From Chitinophaga filiformis (GTDB taxonomy: Bacteria > Bacteroidota > Bacteroidia > Chitinophagales > Chitinophagaceae): 64,000 bases of DNA. Under the pieces are notes generated by a model. It searched no databases. It saw only the letters and a list, made by a program, of their open reading frames with translations, and was not told the DNA's origin. Made by a program: the position numbers and the translations under genes. This document shows, one piece after another, positions 55,405 through 63,564 of this stretch (position 1 is the first letter of the stretch; the number at the start of each line of letters is the position of its first letter). Location: assembly GCF_023100805.1 (NCBI RefSeq), contig NZ_CP095855.1:5931001-5995000 (forward strand). Reading direction: 5' to 3'.

Positions 55405-55869
55405 ATGCATTTAAATCACTATTTGTTTAGATTAACATCAAAAACCAAAACAACAACGGAGTATGAATTTACGAGTATCGGACCCAGGGGGGAAATTAGA
55501 AAGACCATACTGTTCTCACTGATAGAATATAACTGTTATAATCTTGCATTTGGAGAAAAGGATGTACAAACAGGAAATGTAGACGACAATATAAACTCCG
55601 GGAATAATGACCATGAGAAGATATTGACAACAGTGGCTGCAGTGGTAGAAACCTTTACTACCGAACATCCTGAAGCATTTGTATATGCAAAAGGCAGTAC
55701 GCCTTCAAGAACAAGGCTATATAGGATCTGTATTACCAAATATTGGAATGACATCACTGACCAATTTGTAGTACTTGGATTGCAGAATGGTCAATGGCAG
55801 CATTTCATCCAAAATCAAACATACAATGCCTTTTTAGGTAAGAAGAAATCTTTCGAAATAAACAATTAA
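55405..55869 (+). CDS. DUF6934-like protein
   Basis: 154 residues, cytoplasmic. The pattern YEFTSIGPRGEIRKTILFS, YNLAFGEKDVQTGNVDDNINSGNNDHEKILTTVAAVVETFT, AFVYAKGSTPSRTRLYRICITKYW and YNAFLGKKKSFEI matches my memory of DUF6934, a family common in accessory regions of Bacteroidota. The STPSRTRLYR box is its most conserved part. Function is unknown. A small basic protein gene follows after 10 bp and is probably co-translated; a broken second copy of that partner lies beyond. The gene pair stands between strong terminators. Confidence 0.7.
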   Translation: MHLNHYLFRLTSKTKTTTEYEFTSIGPRGEIRKTILFSLIEYNCYNLAFGEKDVQTGNVDDNINSGNNDHEKILTTVAAVVETFTTEHPEAFVYAKGSTPSRTRLYRICITKYWNDITDQFVVLGLQNGQWQHFIQNQTYNAFLGKKKSFEINN

Positions 55870-55879
55870 ATTATCATTC

Positions 55880-56089
55880 ATGGAAATTACAATCTCAAAA
55901 AGGGAAAATGTTGAAATGCATACTTCCCCCAAAAAAATTAATATCCCCAATCGGCCACTGCGTCAAATGACGCTGGAGGAAGTTTTAGAAAAAAGTCCTT
56001 TTCTAAGAAAAAAGCATGAAGATGCAGTTGCTACATTGAAAAAATACCCTATCCCTGAAGAATTCCGGCACAAGAACAAAAAGAAATAA
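55880..56089 (+). CDS. Small basic partner protein of the DUF6934-like gene
   Basis: 69 residues, Lys/Arg-rich. Its recognisable core is MTLEEVLEKSPFLRKKHEDAV in the middle, with Pro-rich flanks (PKKINIPNRPLRQ) and a lysine-rich end. It has no membrane segment. The spacing of 10 bp to the DUF6934-like gene implies co-expression and perhaps interaction, as in toxin-antitoxin or adaptor pairs; this is inference. The same core occurs in a frameshifted copy at 56113-56317, which supports it as a real gene type. Confidence 0.65.
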   Translation: MEITISKRENVEMHTSPKKINIPNRPLRQMTLEEVLEKSPFLRKKHEDAVATLKKYPIPEEFRHKNKKK

Positions 56090-56112
56090 GTTCTTTTTAA
56101 AAATCTTTATTT

Positions 56113-56317
56113 ATGGAAGAGGTAATATCAAAAAAACGAGAAACGAGAACAGATGGATTTTTAATAAAACATAACATATTGGTCGAAACACGAACCCGGT
56201 ATAACGCTTGAAGAAATACTGGCAATATGTCCGTTTACAAGAAAAAAATATGAGCAGGCAAAAGCAGCCCTGGGGAAAAAAGGCGCCTCATTTACGAGAC
56301 GCCTTTTCTTTATTTAA
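56113..56317 (+). pseudogene. Frameshifted paralogue of the small DUF6934 partner
   Basis: ATG 56113 opens MEEVISKKRETRTDG, similar to MEITISKRENVEM of the intact gene, but stops at 56209-56211. The next reading frame continues the match from about 56195: PGITLEEILAICPFTRKKYEQ aligns with MTLEEVLEKSPFLRKKHED, ending at TAA 56315-56317. One net frameshift separates the two halves. The 3' end also forms the terminator at 56278-56310. Confidence 0.65.
56278..56310. terminator. Bidirectional terminator
   Basis: AAAAGGCGCCTC (56278-56289) pairs with GAGACGCCTTTT (56296-56307) with one mismatch, flanked by A- and T-rich sequence. It serves the small-gene cluster and the convergent lipoprotein gene. 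Confidence 0.75.
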
Positions 56318-56696
56318 TAACGACTGTATCTATCTGGTAATCATTTTCTCCTGATACAAATTTCAGGTAATAGGTACCGGGAGCCTTTTCTGTTATTTTG
56401 TAGGATGCTTTCCTTTCAGGAATATCCATGGTACACATACAACCTTTATATACTGCTTCTACAGAGATAGTACGTGTATTGCCGCTTTTCTTTTCATTGA
56501 ATTTATGAAACTGTCCGCAGCCATTGTTTACGTTAAAATAAACGGTAGTAGCGCCATCTGTACCGGATGATGCTTTATCGATCCTGGTAACATTGACTTT
56601 CTCATACTTCAGGCAATCCTGCGTAGGTACATTCTTCTTGCTACATCCGGCCATGACAATTGCGGCCAGGGAAATAAAGGTTAGTGATCTTCTCAT
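56310..56696 (-). CDS. Small lipoprotein of unknown family
   Basis: 128 residues from ATG 56696, giving a lipoprotein signal with Cys18 (AAIVMAGCSKKN). The longer frame to 56780 adds 28 residues without signal character. The mature domain has five cysteines, including CGQFHKF and GCMCTMDIPERKASY, and beta-strand-like segments ending GTYYLKFVSGENDYQIDTVVIK. Paired Cys may form disulfides or bind a metal. I do not recognise the family. It lies 97 bp downstream of the chitinase gene in the same direction and may be co-transcribed with it. Confidence 0.75.
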   Translation of the reverse strand: MRRSLTFISLAAIVMAGCSKKNVPTQDCLKYEKVNVTRIDKASSGTDGATTVYFNVNNGCGQFHKFNEKKSGNTRTISVEAVYKGCMCTMDIPERKASYKITEKAPGTYYLKFVSGENDYQIDTVVIK

Positions 56697-56793
56697 GAAA
56701 ATTAATTTAAGCCCCTTCCCTGCTTGTGGAAAGGGAACTGTAACCTTAACGCATGAGATATGCCTTTGGTTACAGCTCACTTAAAAATTAACT

Positions 56794-58800
56794 TTATTTC
56801 AATCTGACGATCTTCCGGCTTCCCATCATGCCGAACCGGCCTTTATCTGCCTTCAGGATCCACACGCCGGCGGGCACTTTACTGATATCCAGCTGTACCT
56901 GCTGAGCGCCCTTAGCGGCTGGTATTACAACCTGTTGAAGCACAACCTGGCCGGTTTTTGTATTCACCAGCGACAGCAATACTTTTTCTGTACCAGCGTC
57001 TACTGCCACGTTAAGGCTGTTACCTGTAACAGGGTTCGGATATGCTTTCAATGATCCGTTAGCGGGAGTGACCTGGTTTGCTGCCGGTGCAAGCGCAGTT
57101 GTTACACTGGCAATGGCCGTAGTACAGTTGCTCACGAATGTCCAGGGTTTGCCATCGCCGGCATTGAGGTCTGGCTGATCTCCCTGTGTCCACCATTTAG
57201 CCTGGTAGATCTTGTTGCCGTATGCCACCTTGTTGCCTGCCAGGTAGATACCTCCTGGTGTCCAGCCGGCCACACCGTTGCAGGGCTGACCGGTACCACC
57301 GCCATCGCCGCCATTGCCGTTGCAGGCGCCCACAACAGCCCAGGTGGTATTTGTGCCGGGTACATCGCCGCTGCCTGCCCACCACTGGTTACGGTAGATC
57401 ACGTTGTTGTACTTTACAATATTGCCGGCAGTTTCATAGATCTTTGAGGATTCCCATGCCGGCAGGGAAGCACAACCTTCAAAGGTCTGCGTGTTCCATA
57501 TTGTAAATGAGACAGTAGATACAATGGAATCCTTCCCATTTCTCAGGCCAACAGCCGTAGCTGTCTGTGCGCCATAAGCAGTGGGCGTCCATTGTACGCT
57601 GGTGCCGGCTAGTCTTAGTCCGCCGATCTTGATATACACCTGCGTGATCTCATTCCCGGGATCATTTTTTGATACGGTCAGCGTGACAGGCGCTAAAGAA
57701 GTTACCCCGATAATGCCGTTGGACGGCGAAGTAAAGGTCAGCGCGGTGATCTGGGAACATTCGGTATTGTCGATGCTGAAACGGGGCATGGTAGCGCAAC
57801 CGCAATTAGCGGCGTTATTACCGCCATTCAGCTCCATACTTACCTGCTTGATGCCGGTATAACGCTGGAAGTGACCGATGCGGCCCAGTACTTTTGTATT
57901 TTCTGTGCCACTGCCGCATTCAATACCACCGTTGATGATATTGACAGTAGCGCCGAAGCCCGGTTTGAGACCAGCGGCGGCCTGTGAGGCTGTGGGCGTC
58001 CATTTACCGGGGATCATCACATCATGGCAGGAAGGTTTCGGATATTGCTGCGCCATCCAGAACCAGATACCTGTTTCAAAAGCGATCACACCATCTTCGA
58101 TCACTTTTTCCGGATTGGCCAATAGTACGTTCTTATCGCCGAAGATGAATTCACTTGCCTGTCCGTAGTTATAGTTATAACTCAGCTGTATAGGGCCGCG
58201 GCCGTGGTAGGATTTGCCGGGAGCGGGCGGGTAAGTGGCATCGTCTATACGGTAACCGATATTGCTGGTTCCTTCATATCCTACCTCTTCGCGGAAGTAG
58301 AGGCCCCAGGCATAGGGACCGCCGGGAGCAGTAGGCCAGCCACCGGTAGTCTCCTGGGAGATATTGGCCAGGAACGCCATCAGCTCCCTTTTGCGGGCGG
58401 CCAGGTCGCCTTCTCCGGCGAATGTGGCGTAATCGATCGTTTCCCGGATAATAGCATTGGCTGAGATATCAAAATCGGCATCTTTACGGATCACTACAGT
58501 GGCGCCGGTGGTTTTATCCACGCGGGTCAGCTTATAGGCGTTGGTAGCGCAACGCCTTTCCGAGATGATCTTAACGTTGGACATTCGTCTAACCGCTTCC
58601 GTGAAGTTCGCATAGGAGTAAAAGTCCTTCGCCGGCGTGCCGGGAGGTATACCACTCCCCGACCGGTCGTCGGGATTATAACGGTGCGGAAATAATACAT
58701 TCCAGTCTGCGCTGGTGATCACATCACCAATCGTCTGGGCATGGGCTGCCGACATGCAGCATAACAACAGGAAGGTTACAATGAAACGTGCTATTTTCAT
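56794..58800 (-). CDS. Secreted GH19 chitinase with two chitin-binding modules and type IX secretion tail
   Basis: 668 residues: signal peptide (1-22), GH19 domain (about 25-320), an Ig-like linker domain (about 345-435), two CBM5/12-type modules (about 450-500, WESSKIYETAGNIVKYNNVIY; about 515-565, WTPGGIYLAGNKVAYGNKIY) and a C-terminal type A sorting domain (about 590-668, AYPNPVTGNSLNV to SRKIVRLK) for type IX export. Catalytic glutamates are Glu150 (ISQETTGGW) and Glu172 (YFREE), 22 apart as in plant GH19. The residue before Glu150 is Gln instead of the common His. The enzyme endo-cleaves chitin with inversion, outside the cell. Confidence 0.94.
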   Translation of the reverse strand: MKIARFIVTFLLLCCMSAAHAQTIGDVITSADWNVLFPHRYNPDDRSGSGIPPGTPAKDFYSYANFTEAVRRMSNVKIISERRCATNAYKLTRVDKTTGATVVIRKDADFDISANAIIRETIDYATFAGEGDLAARKRELMAFLANISQETTGGWPTAPGGPYAWGLYFREEVGYEGTSNIGYRIDDATYPPAPGKSYHGRGPIQLSYNYNYGQASEFIFGDKNVLLANPEKVIEDGVIAFETGIWFWMAQQYPKPSCHDVMIPGKWTPTASQAAAGLKPGFGATVNIINGGIECGSGTENTKVLGRIGHFQRYTGIKQVSMELNGGNNAANCGCATMPRFSIDNTECSQITALTFTSPSNGIIGVTSLAPVTLTVSKNDPGNEITQVYIKIGGLRLAGTSVQWTPTAYGAQTATAVGLRNGKDSIVSTVSFTIWNTQTFEGCASLPAWESSKIYETAGNIVKYNNVIYRNQWWAGSGDVPGTNTTWAVVGACNGNGGDGGGTGQPCNGVAGWTPGGIYLAGNKVAYGNKIYQAKWWTQGDQPDLNAGDGKPWTFVSNCTTAIASVTTALAPAANQVTPANGSLKAYPNPVTGNSLNVAVDAGTEKVLLSLVNTKTGQVVLQQVVIPAAKGAQQVQLDISKVPAGVWILKADKGRFGMMGSRKIVRLK

Positions 58801-58851
58801 AGATAGAGGATTTGGTACCTGGCGGTACGATGATTATTTTGAGTCGCTTCA

Positions 58852-58859
58852 AATATAAG
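58852..58859 (-). promoter_or_regulatory. Bacteroidota -7 promoter box (TATATTTG) of the chitinase gene
   Basis: Exact -7 consensus on the minus strand, predicting a leader of about 45 nt to the ATG at 58800. A TTTG further upstream is 31 bp away, too far for a standard -33 element. Confidence 0.4.
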
Positions 58860-58904
58860 AATTCCTGATTCTTTTACTATTTTGTTTTCCCAAACGTTCC
58901 CGAT

Positions 58905-59765
58905 ATGAAAAAGCTGTTTTATACCCTCATTTTATCAGTAATATCTATGCAGGTTTTGGCCCAAACAAAGGAGAAGGATATTATCCATTTATGGCCGGGA
59001 GCAGTACCCGGGGAAACTGGTCCTAAAAAACCGGCAGTTCCCACGCCGGATACAAGTAAGGGTGTAACCCGTCTCACCGATGTAACCGATCCGCTGATGC
59101 AGGTATTTATACCGGAGAAAGGCAAGGCTAATGGGGCCGCAGTGATCGTATGTCCGGGCGGTGGTTACCAGATCCTTGCCATCAACCTGGAAGGCTATGA
59201 AATAGCGCATTGGCTGAATGAACAGGGATTTACAGTATTTGTGCTGCAATACCGGGTGCCACAGAAGCAGGAAGGAGCCTTGCAGGATGTGCAGCGGGCC
59301 ATCCGTATAGTACGGAGCAGGGCAGCTGAATGGCAGTTGCAGGCGGAAAAGATCGGCGTACTGGGTTTCTCGGCCGGAGGTAGCCTGAGTGCCAGGGCCA
59401 GCACCCTGTACAACAAGCGTACCTATACCCCGGTGGACGCCAGCGACAGCAGTTCTGCCCGTCCCGATTTTGCGCTGCTGATCTACCCTGCTTATCTTGA
59501 TCAGGGGCCTAATCACAGTATCACACCAGAACTTCAGATAGATGCCTATACCCCTCCCACATTCGTATTTGCCACTGCTGATGATCCTTATGGCAACAGC
59601 GCACTGGTAGTAACAGGCGCCCTGAGAGACGCCAAAGTGCCGGTGGAGCTGCATATGTACGCCAAAGGCGGGCATGGTTACGGGCTCAGACCCGGCAACA
59701 GGGCCGGACTGGCCTGGACAACACTGGCTGCCAGGTGGCTGGACAGGAATGTGAAGGAAAAATGA
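58905..59765 (+). CDS. Exported alpha/beta-hydrolase, acetylxylan/glycan esterase-like
   Basis: 286 residues with a signal peptide (1-19, QVLAQ). The alpha/beta-hydrolase triad is visible: oxyanion strand VIVCPGGGYQIL, nucleophile Ser156 in VLGFSAGGSLSA, Asp in FATADDPYG and His in KGGHGYG. The IIHLWPGAVPGETGP opening is typical of the BD-FAE/acetylxylan-esterase-like group in Bacteroidota. It may remove acetyl or other acyl groups from plant glycans. Divergent from the chitinase gene with 104 bp between; not part of a SusCD operon here. Confidence 0.88.
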   Translation: MKKLFYTLILSVISMQVLAQTKEKDIIHLWPGAVPGETGPKKPAVPTPDTSKGVTRLTDVTDPLMQVFIPEKGKANGAAVIVCPGGGYQILAINLEGYEIAHWLNEQGFTVFVLQYRVPQKQEGALQDVQRAIRIVRSRAAEWQLQAEKIGVLGFSAGGSLSARASTLYNKRTYTPVDASDSSSARPDFALLIYPAYLDQGPNHSITPELQIDAYTPPTFVFATADDPYGNSALVVTGALRDAKVPVELHMYAKGGHGYGLRPGNRAGLAWTTLAARWLDRNVKEK

Positions 59766-59878
59766 GCATTATCATTCCGGCGGATGACCATCATCATATG
59801 ACCATATGTTCCTGAAGAGGAATTTTACAGTCTATAAAGTATATTTACTGCGTATTCTTTTCGCTGTAAATATATAAT

Positions 59879-61129
59879 ATGAAGAAATGGATCAATAAGC
59901 TGATGACAATGCTCCCTGGTAACAATGTTTACAAAAAGGAATATAATAAAGAATTGCAGCGCTTTGAGGCGCTGTTCAATTATGCCAGCATCGGCATACT
60001 TGTTACCAATCAGCAGGGCCAGATCGTACTGATCAATGATTTTGCACTTACCCAATTCGGGTATGAGCGGGAGGAACTGGTAGGGGAATACATTGAGCAA
60101 CTGTTGCCCAAACGTTTCCGTGAACGGCACGTAGGGCACCGTGATCATTACAGTCATCATCCGCAGAGCCGTCCTATGGGTATAGGCCTGGACCTTTTCG
60201 CGGTCAGAAAGGACGGTTCGGAATTTCCGGTAGAGATCAGCCTGAGCCAGTACAGGCATGATGAGGGCGCTTTCGTGATCGCCTATATCAATAATATTAC
60301 TGAAAGGAAGAAAGCGGAAGAGAAGATCGAGAAGCTGAACAATGAGCTGGAACACAAGATCAGTGAACGCACGCAGCAGCTGACCAATGCCCTTGAGCAG
60401 CTGGAACAGTCCAAACAGGAGGTGATGGCCGCACTGGACAAGGAAAAGGAGCTGAGCGAACTGAAATCGCGTTTTGTGTCCATGGCATCACACGAGTTCC
60501 GCACGCCCCTCAGTACTATTCTGTCTTCCGCCTTCCTGGTGAACCAATATACCACGGAGGCCGATCAGCCTAAGCGCAGCAAACATATACAACGTATTAT
60601 TTCTTCTGTTACACTCCTGACGGAAGTGCTCAATGACTTCCTGTCTGTCGGAAAAATAGAAGAAGGCGGTGTACAGGTACGCAGCAGTACTTTTGACATA
60701 GCGATGCACGTCAGCGGTACCATTCAGGAACTGCAGGACATTGTGCAGGAAGGACAAAAGATCGAATATGAGCATCAGGGGCCGACTTCCGTACAACTGG
60801 ACCCTTCCCTGCTGAAACACATACTGTTAAACCTGCTGGGCAACGCGATCAAATTCTCCGGGAAACATACTGTTATAAGGGTGCGTACTGAACATACCGG
60901 AAATAATGTAATATTGAAGGTAAAAGATGCTGGTATCGGTATCTCTCCGGAGGACCAGCAGCACCTTTTTGAACGTTTTTTCAGGGGCGCCAACGTCAGC
61001 AACATCCAGGGAACCGGTCTTGGCCTGCACATTGTAAGTAAATACGCTGAACTGATGAACGGAAACATTACCTGTGAAAGTGCACTCAATGAAGGCACCA
61101 CCTTTATAGTCACTTTCCGGCAAGCATAA
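59879..61129 (+). CDS. PAS-domain sensor histidine kinase
   Basis: 416 residues, no membrane helix, so cytoplasmic. A PAS domain (about 28-140; LFNYASIGILVTNQQGQIVLINDFAL, AYINNITERKKAEEKI) is followed by a coiled coil (about 140-195), HisKA with His205 (FVSMASHEFRTPLSTI) and a complete HATPase domain (NLLGNAIKFSGKH, DAGIGISPED, GTGLGLHIV). It probably senses an internal signal through PAS and phosphorylates the receiver of the next gene, 8 bp downstream. The PAS subtype resembles redox- or oxygen-sensing ones in spacing, but no heme or flavin residue can be confirmed. Confidence 0.93.
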   Translation: MKKWINKLMTMLPGNNVYKKEYNKELQRFEALFNYASIGILVTNQQGQIVLINDFALTQFGYEREELVGEYIEQLLPKRFRERHVGHRDHYSHHPQSRPMGIGLDLFAVRKDGSEFPVEISLSQYRHDEGAFVIAYINNITERKKAEEKIEKLNNELEHKISERTQQLTNALEQLEQSKQEVMAALDKEKELSELKSRFVSMASHEFRTPLSTILSSAFLVNQYTTEADQPKRSKHIQRIISSVTLLTEVLNDFLSVGKIEEGGVQVRSSTFDIAMHVSGTIQELQDIVQEGQKIEYEHQGPTSVQLDPSLLKHILLNLLGNAIKFSGKHTVIRVRTEHTGNNVILKVKDAGIGISPEDQQHLFERFFRGANVSNIQGTGLGLHIVSKYAELMNGNITCESALNEGTTFIVTFRQA

Positions 61130-61137
61130 TTAAAAGA

Positions 61138-62202
61138 ATGATAATGAAAACGATACTGCTGATAGAAGATAATGATGACATCCGGGACAATACCGCCGAG
61201 ATACTTGAACTGGCCAACTATAAGGTGCTGACTGCCGAGAACGGGAAAACCGGGGTGGAAATGGCGCTGGAACATTTGCCGGACCTGATAGTATGCGATA
61301 TTATGATGCCGGTATTGGATGGGTATGGCGTATTACATTTGCTGCAGAAACATCCGGAAGTAGAAGATACTCCGTTCATTTTCCTTACCGCCAAAAGCGA
61401 ACGTGGCGATTTCCGGAAAGGTATGGAAATGGGTGCGGATGATTATATTACAAAGCCATTCAGCGGTACTGATCTGCTGAACGCGGTGGAAAGCCGTTTA
61501 AAAAAATCAGAACTCAAAAAACAAGTATTACCTGCAGACATGGAAGGAATACAACAACTGCTACTTGCAGCTACAGGCACTAATCCTCTGAAAAAACTAA
61601 TGGAAGAGGGCAATACAGACAGGTACAAAAAGAAACAACTGATCTACCAGGAAGGGAACAGACCTACCAGCCTCTATTTCATTGAGAAAGGCCGTGTTAA
61701 AACATACAAAGTCAACAACGACGGTAAGGAGCTGGCGGTGAACCTTTATAGTGCCGGTGAATTCCTGGGTTATGTAGCCTTACTGGAAGGCAGCAACTAC
61801 CATGAGAATGCGGAAGCACTGGAAGCCTGTGAACTGACCGCTATTCCCCGTGAAGACTTCGAAACCCTGATCAATAACAACCGCGAGGTAGCACAACAGT
61901 TTATCAGGCTGCTGGCTAAAAATATCACCGAAAAGGAGCAGCAGTTATTGCACCTGGCTTACAGCTCCCTGCGTAAAAAGGTAGCAGAGGCCCTGCTCTT
62001 CCTCAAGAAAAAATACCATCACGTTGCTGACCAACCTTTTTCAATCGATATATCGAGAGAAAACCTTGCCACCATCGCCGGAACAGCTACCGAGTCCATG
62101 ATCCGTACGCTGGGCGATTTCCGGGATGAAAAACTGCTGGAAATCAAACAGGGCGTGATCACCATCCTCAACGAACAGAAACTGGCCAACCTGGTGAATT
62201 AA
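61138..62202 (+). CDS. Response regulator with receiver fused to Crp/Fnr-type DNA-binding protein
   Basis: 354 residues from ATG 61138 (ATG 61144 is equally possible). The receiver domain (about 1-120) has Asp54 in VCDIMMPVLDG and Lys in FITKPFS-type KPFSGTD. A cyclic-nucleotide-binding-like beta-barrel follows (about 155-260; YQEGNRPTSLYFIEKGRVKTYKV, NLYSAGEFLGYVALLEG), then the long dimer helix and a Crp-type helix-turn-helix (about 300-345; ISRENLATIAGTATESMIRTLGDF). A classical cAMP arginine is not evident and no Fnr-type cysteines are present. It forms an 8-bp-spaced operon with the upstream kinase. Targets unknown. Confidence 0.93.
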   Translation: MIMKTILLIEDNDDIRDNTAEILELANYKVLTAENGKTGVEMALEHLPDLIVCDIMMPVLDGYGVLHLLQKHPEVEDTPFIFLTAKSERGDFRKGMEMGADDYITKPFSGTDLLNAVESRLKKSELKKQVLPADMEGIQQLLLAATGTNPLKKLMEEGNTDRYKKKQLIYQEGNRPTSLYFIEKGRVKTYKVNNDGKELAVNLYSAGEFLGYVALLEGSNYHENAEALEACELTAIPREDFETLINNNREVAQQFIRLLAKNITEKEQQLLHLAYSSLRKKVAEALLFLKKKYHHVADQPFSIDISRENLATIAGTATESMIRTLGDFRDEKLLEIKQGVITILNEQKLANLVN

Positions 62203-62289
62203 TGACAAAAATCAGTTTTTGCGCTGATGCAGGTCCTGTGTAGCGGGCAGGCAACTATCTATCTTTATGTAAGATAAGATAGATTTGTA

Positions 62290-62673
62290 ATGGAAGATCT
62301 GCTAAATGAACTAACTGCATTCAGAAAACAACTGGCGGTACTGGAAAACCAGAATATCGCGCTGAAAATACAGCTCGCACATATACTGCAATATCATTTC
62401 GATCGTTCACTGCTGGACAGGCTGGAATATTTTCATACGGCATTCCTCCAGCTGGACACACGTTTTGAGGCATTAAAAAGCGAGCTGGCCCTTCACCAGG
62501 CCTGGCTGGCCGACCCCGACATGAACACCATTAACTACGACAACATCCGCGCACATCAACTACACATCTGGGGCAAGCTCAATACAATGGAAGCGGATGT
62601 AAACAAACTGAAATCCCTTTTCAGTGATTATCTGCAGGAACACTTCCCTGCGGTTGCTCAATCAATATTATAA
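62290..62673 (+). CDS. Hypothetical coiled-coil protein
   Basis: 127 residues, almost wholly helical. An N-terminal heptad stretch (LLNELTAFRKQLAVLENQNIALKIQL, about residues 4-29) and a second helical pair (about 55-75 and 92-115) suggest a helical bundle. No signal peptide. It lies 87 bp after the receiver-Crp gene, and such short helical proteins beside two-component genes may be co-regulated. I do not recognise the family. A TAGATTTG at 62280-62287 is too close to the ATG to be its promoter. Confidence 0.65.
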   Translation: MEDLLNELTAFRKQLAVLENQNIALKIQLAHILQYHFDRSLLDRLEYFHTAFLQLDTRFEALKSELALHQAWLADPDMNTINYDNIRAHQLHIWGKLNTMEADVNKLKSLFSDYLQEHFPAVAQSIL

Positions 62674-62767
62674 GTTACCACATTATTATTTCATACTTTA
62701 AGTACTCTTATAAAATACTTTAAATGATTTAGAAATTTATCCTATATTGGAGACGCGTTATTATCCT

Positions 62768-63202
62768 ATGTCAAGAAAACTGTTGTTGGAGATCCTTTCT
62801 GCTTTATTGGTATTTCTATTTATTTATACCAGTATAAGCAAGTTGCTCGATTATGATACTTTCCGAAGGCAACTGGGACAATCGCCATTTATCACCTTAT
62901 ACGCTCCTGTAATTGTATGGGCGTTACCCGTAGGGGAATTAATTATTGCTGGCTTTCTTTTATTTGCGCGTACGCGACTGACCGGATTCTATCTTTCATT
63001 CTTCCTGCTCAGTCTTTTTACTTTTTACCTGGTGGCTATGCTGCGGCTTAGTTATTTTATTCCCTGTTCCTGCGGAGGTGTATTACAACATCTTTCATGG
63101 AACGCACACATTGTCTTTAACATCATCTTTGTCATATTTTCAACTATTGGGGTACTGCTGCAGGATAAACAGGAACAGACACCTGCACAATCAACTCTCT
63201 GA
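62768..63202 (+). CDS. MauE/DoxX-type membrane protein with CxC motif
   Basis: 144 residues from ATG 62768; the longer frame from 62747 needs TTG. Four membrane helices (about 7-24, 42-64, 70-90, 112-132) and the Cys-Ser-Cys-Gly-Gly motif in FIPCSCGGVLQHLSW match the MauE family. MauE was named from methylamine dehydrogenase maturation, where it is linked to disulfide formation. The start LEILSALLVFLFIYTSISKLLDYDTF is typical of Bacteroidota members. The next gene encodes an exported peptide with two cysteines, a plausible client. Confidence 0.88.
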   Translation: MSRKLLLEILSALLVFLFIYTSISKLLDYDTFRRQLGQSPFITLYAPVIVWALPVGELIIAGFLLFARTRLTGFYLSFFLLSLFTFYLVAMLRLSYFIPCSCGGVLQHLSWNAHIVFNIIFVIFSTIGVLLQDKQEQTPAQSTL

Positions 63203-63287
63203 GTTCTGAACCAACCGGCATTAATATAGGGGGAGCCGAAAACCTTCAGAACAGAGTAGGCATGTATTATATTTAATAAAACACACC

Positions 63288-63506
63288 ATGAAAAAGACAC
63301 TATCTTTAGCGTTTTTCGCTGCCCTGTGCGCAGCAGGGAGTGCTTTTGCCGGTAAGCTGAACGCCGATCCACAATGGATGCTCAATGATGACACCATTGT
63401 AACCGGCACATCTACCCAGATCAAAGTTCTCTACTGCCCGGGACCAAACAATGTTCAATGTGCTGTAAGCCTGGATGGTAATGCTACCATCGTGAGAAAA
63501 ACATGA
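63288..63506 (+). CDS. Small exported two-cysteine peptide (DUF6520-like)
   Basis: 72 residues with a signal peptide ending near residue 21 (AGSAFAGK), leaving a mature peptide of about 50 residues. It has Cys50-x7-Cys58 (VLYCPGPNNVQCAV). This resembles DUF6520 peptides of Bacteroidota, which recur beside MauE genes; the name is given from pattern memory. Located 85 bp after the MauE gene and directly before a terminator. The peptide might be oxidised by a MauE-dependent disulfide pathway; its function is unknown. Confidence 0.7.
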   Translation: MKKTLSLAFFAALCAAGSAFAGKLNADPQWMLNDDTIVTGTSTQIKVLYCPGPNNVQCAVSLDGNATIVRKT

Positions 63507-63519
63507 TTACCTGTTATAG

Positions 63520-63551
63520 CAGGAAGCCTTATGCACTAGGCTTCCTGTTTT
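63520..63551 (+). terminator. Terminator/attenuator inside the MauE-peptide cluster
   Basis: CAGGAAGCCT (63520-63529) pairs perfectly with AGGCTTCCTG (63538-63547), followed by TTTTGCTTT. It lies between the peptide gene and the next gene 14 bp further on, so it may act as a partial terminator giving more peptide message than downstream message. Confidence 0.75.
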
Positions 63552-63564
63552 GCTTTCAAGTCCT

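Noticed and set aside
62280..62287. TAGATTTG as promoter of the coiled-coil gene
   Set aside because: It ends 2 bp before the ATG, so transcription would begin inside the gene; no -33 element is present.
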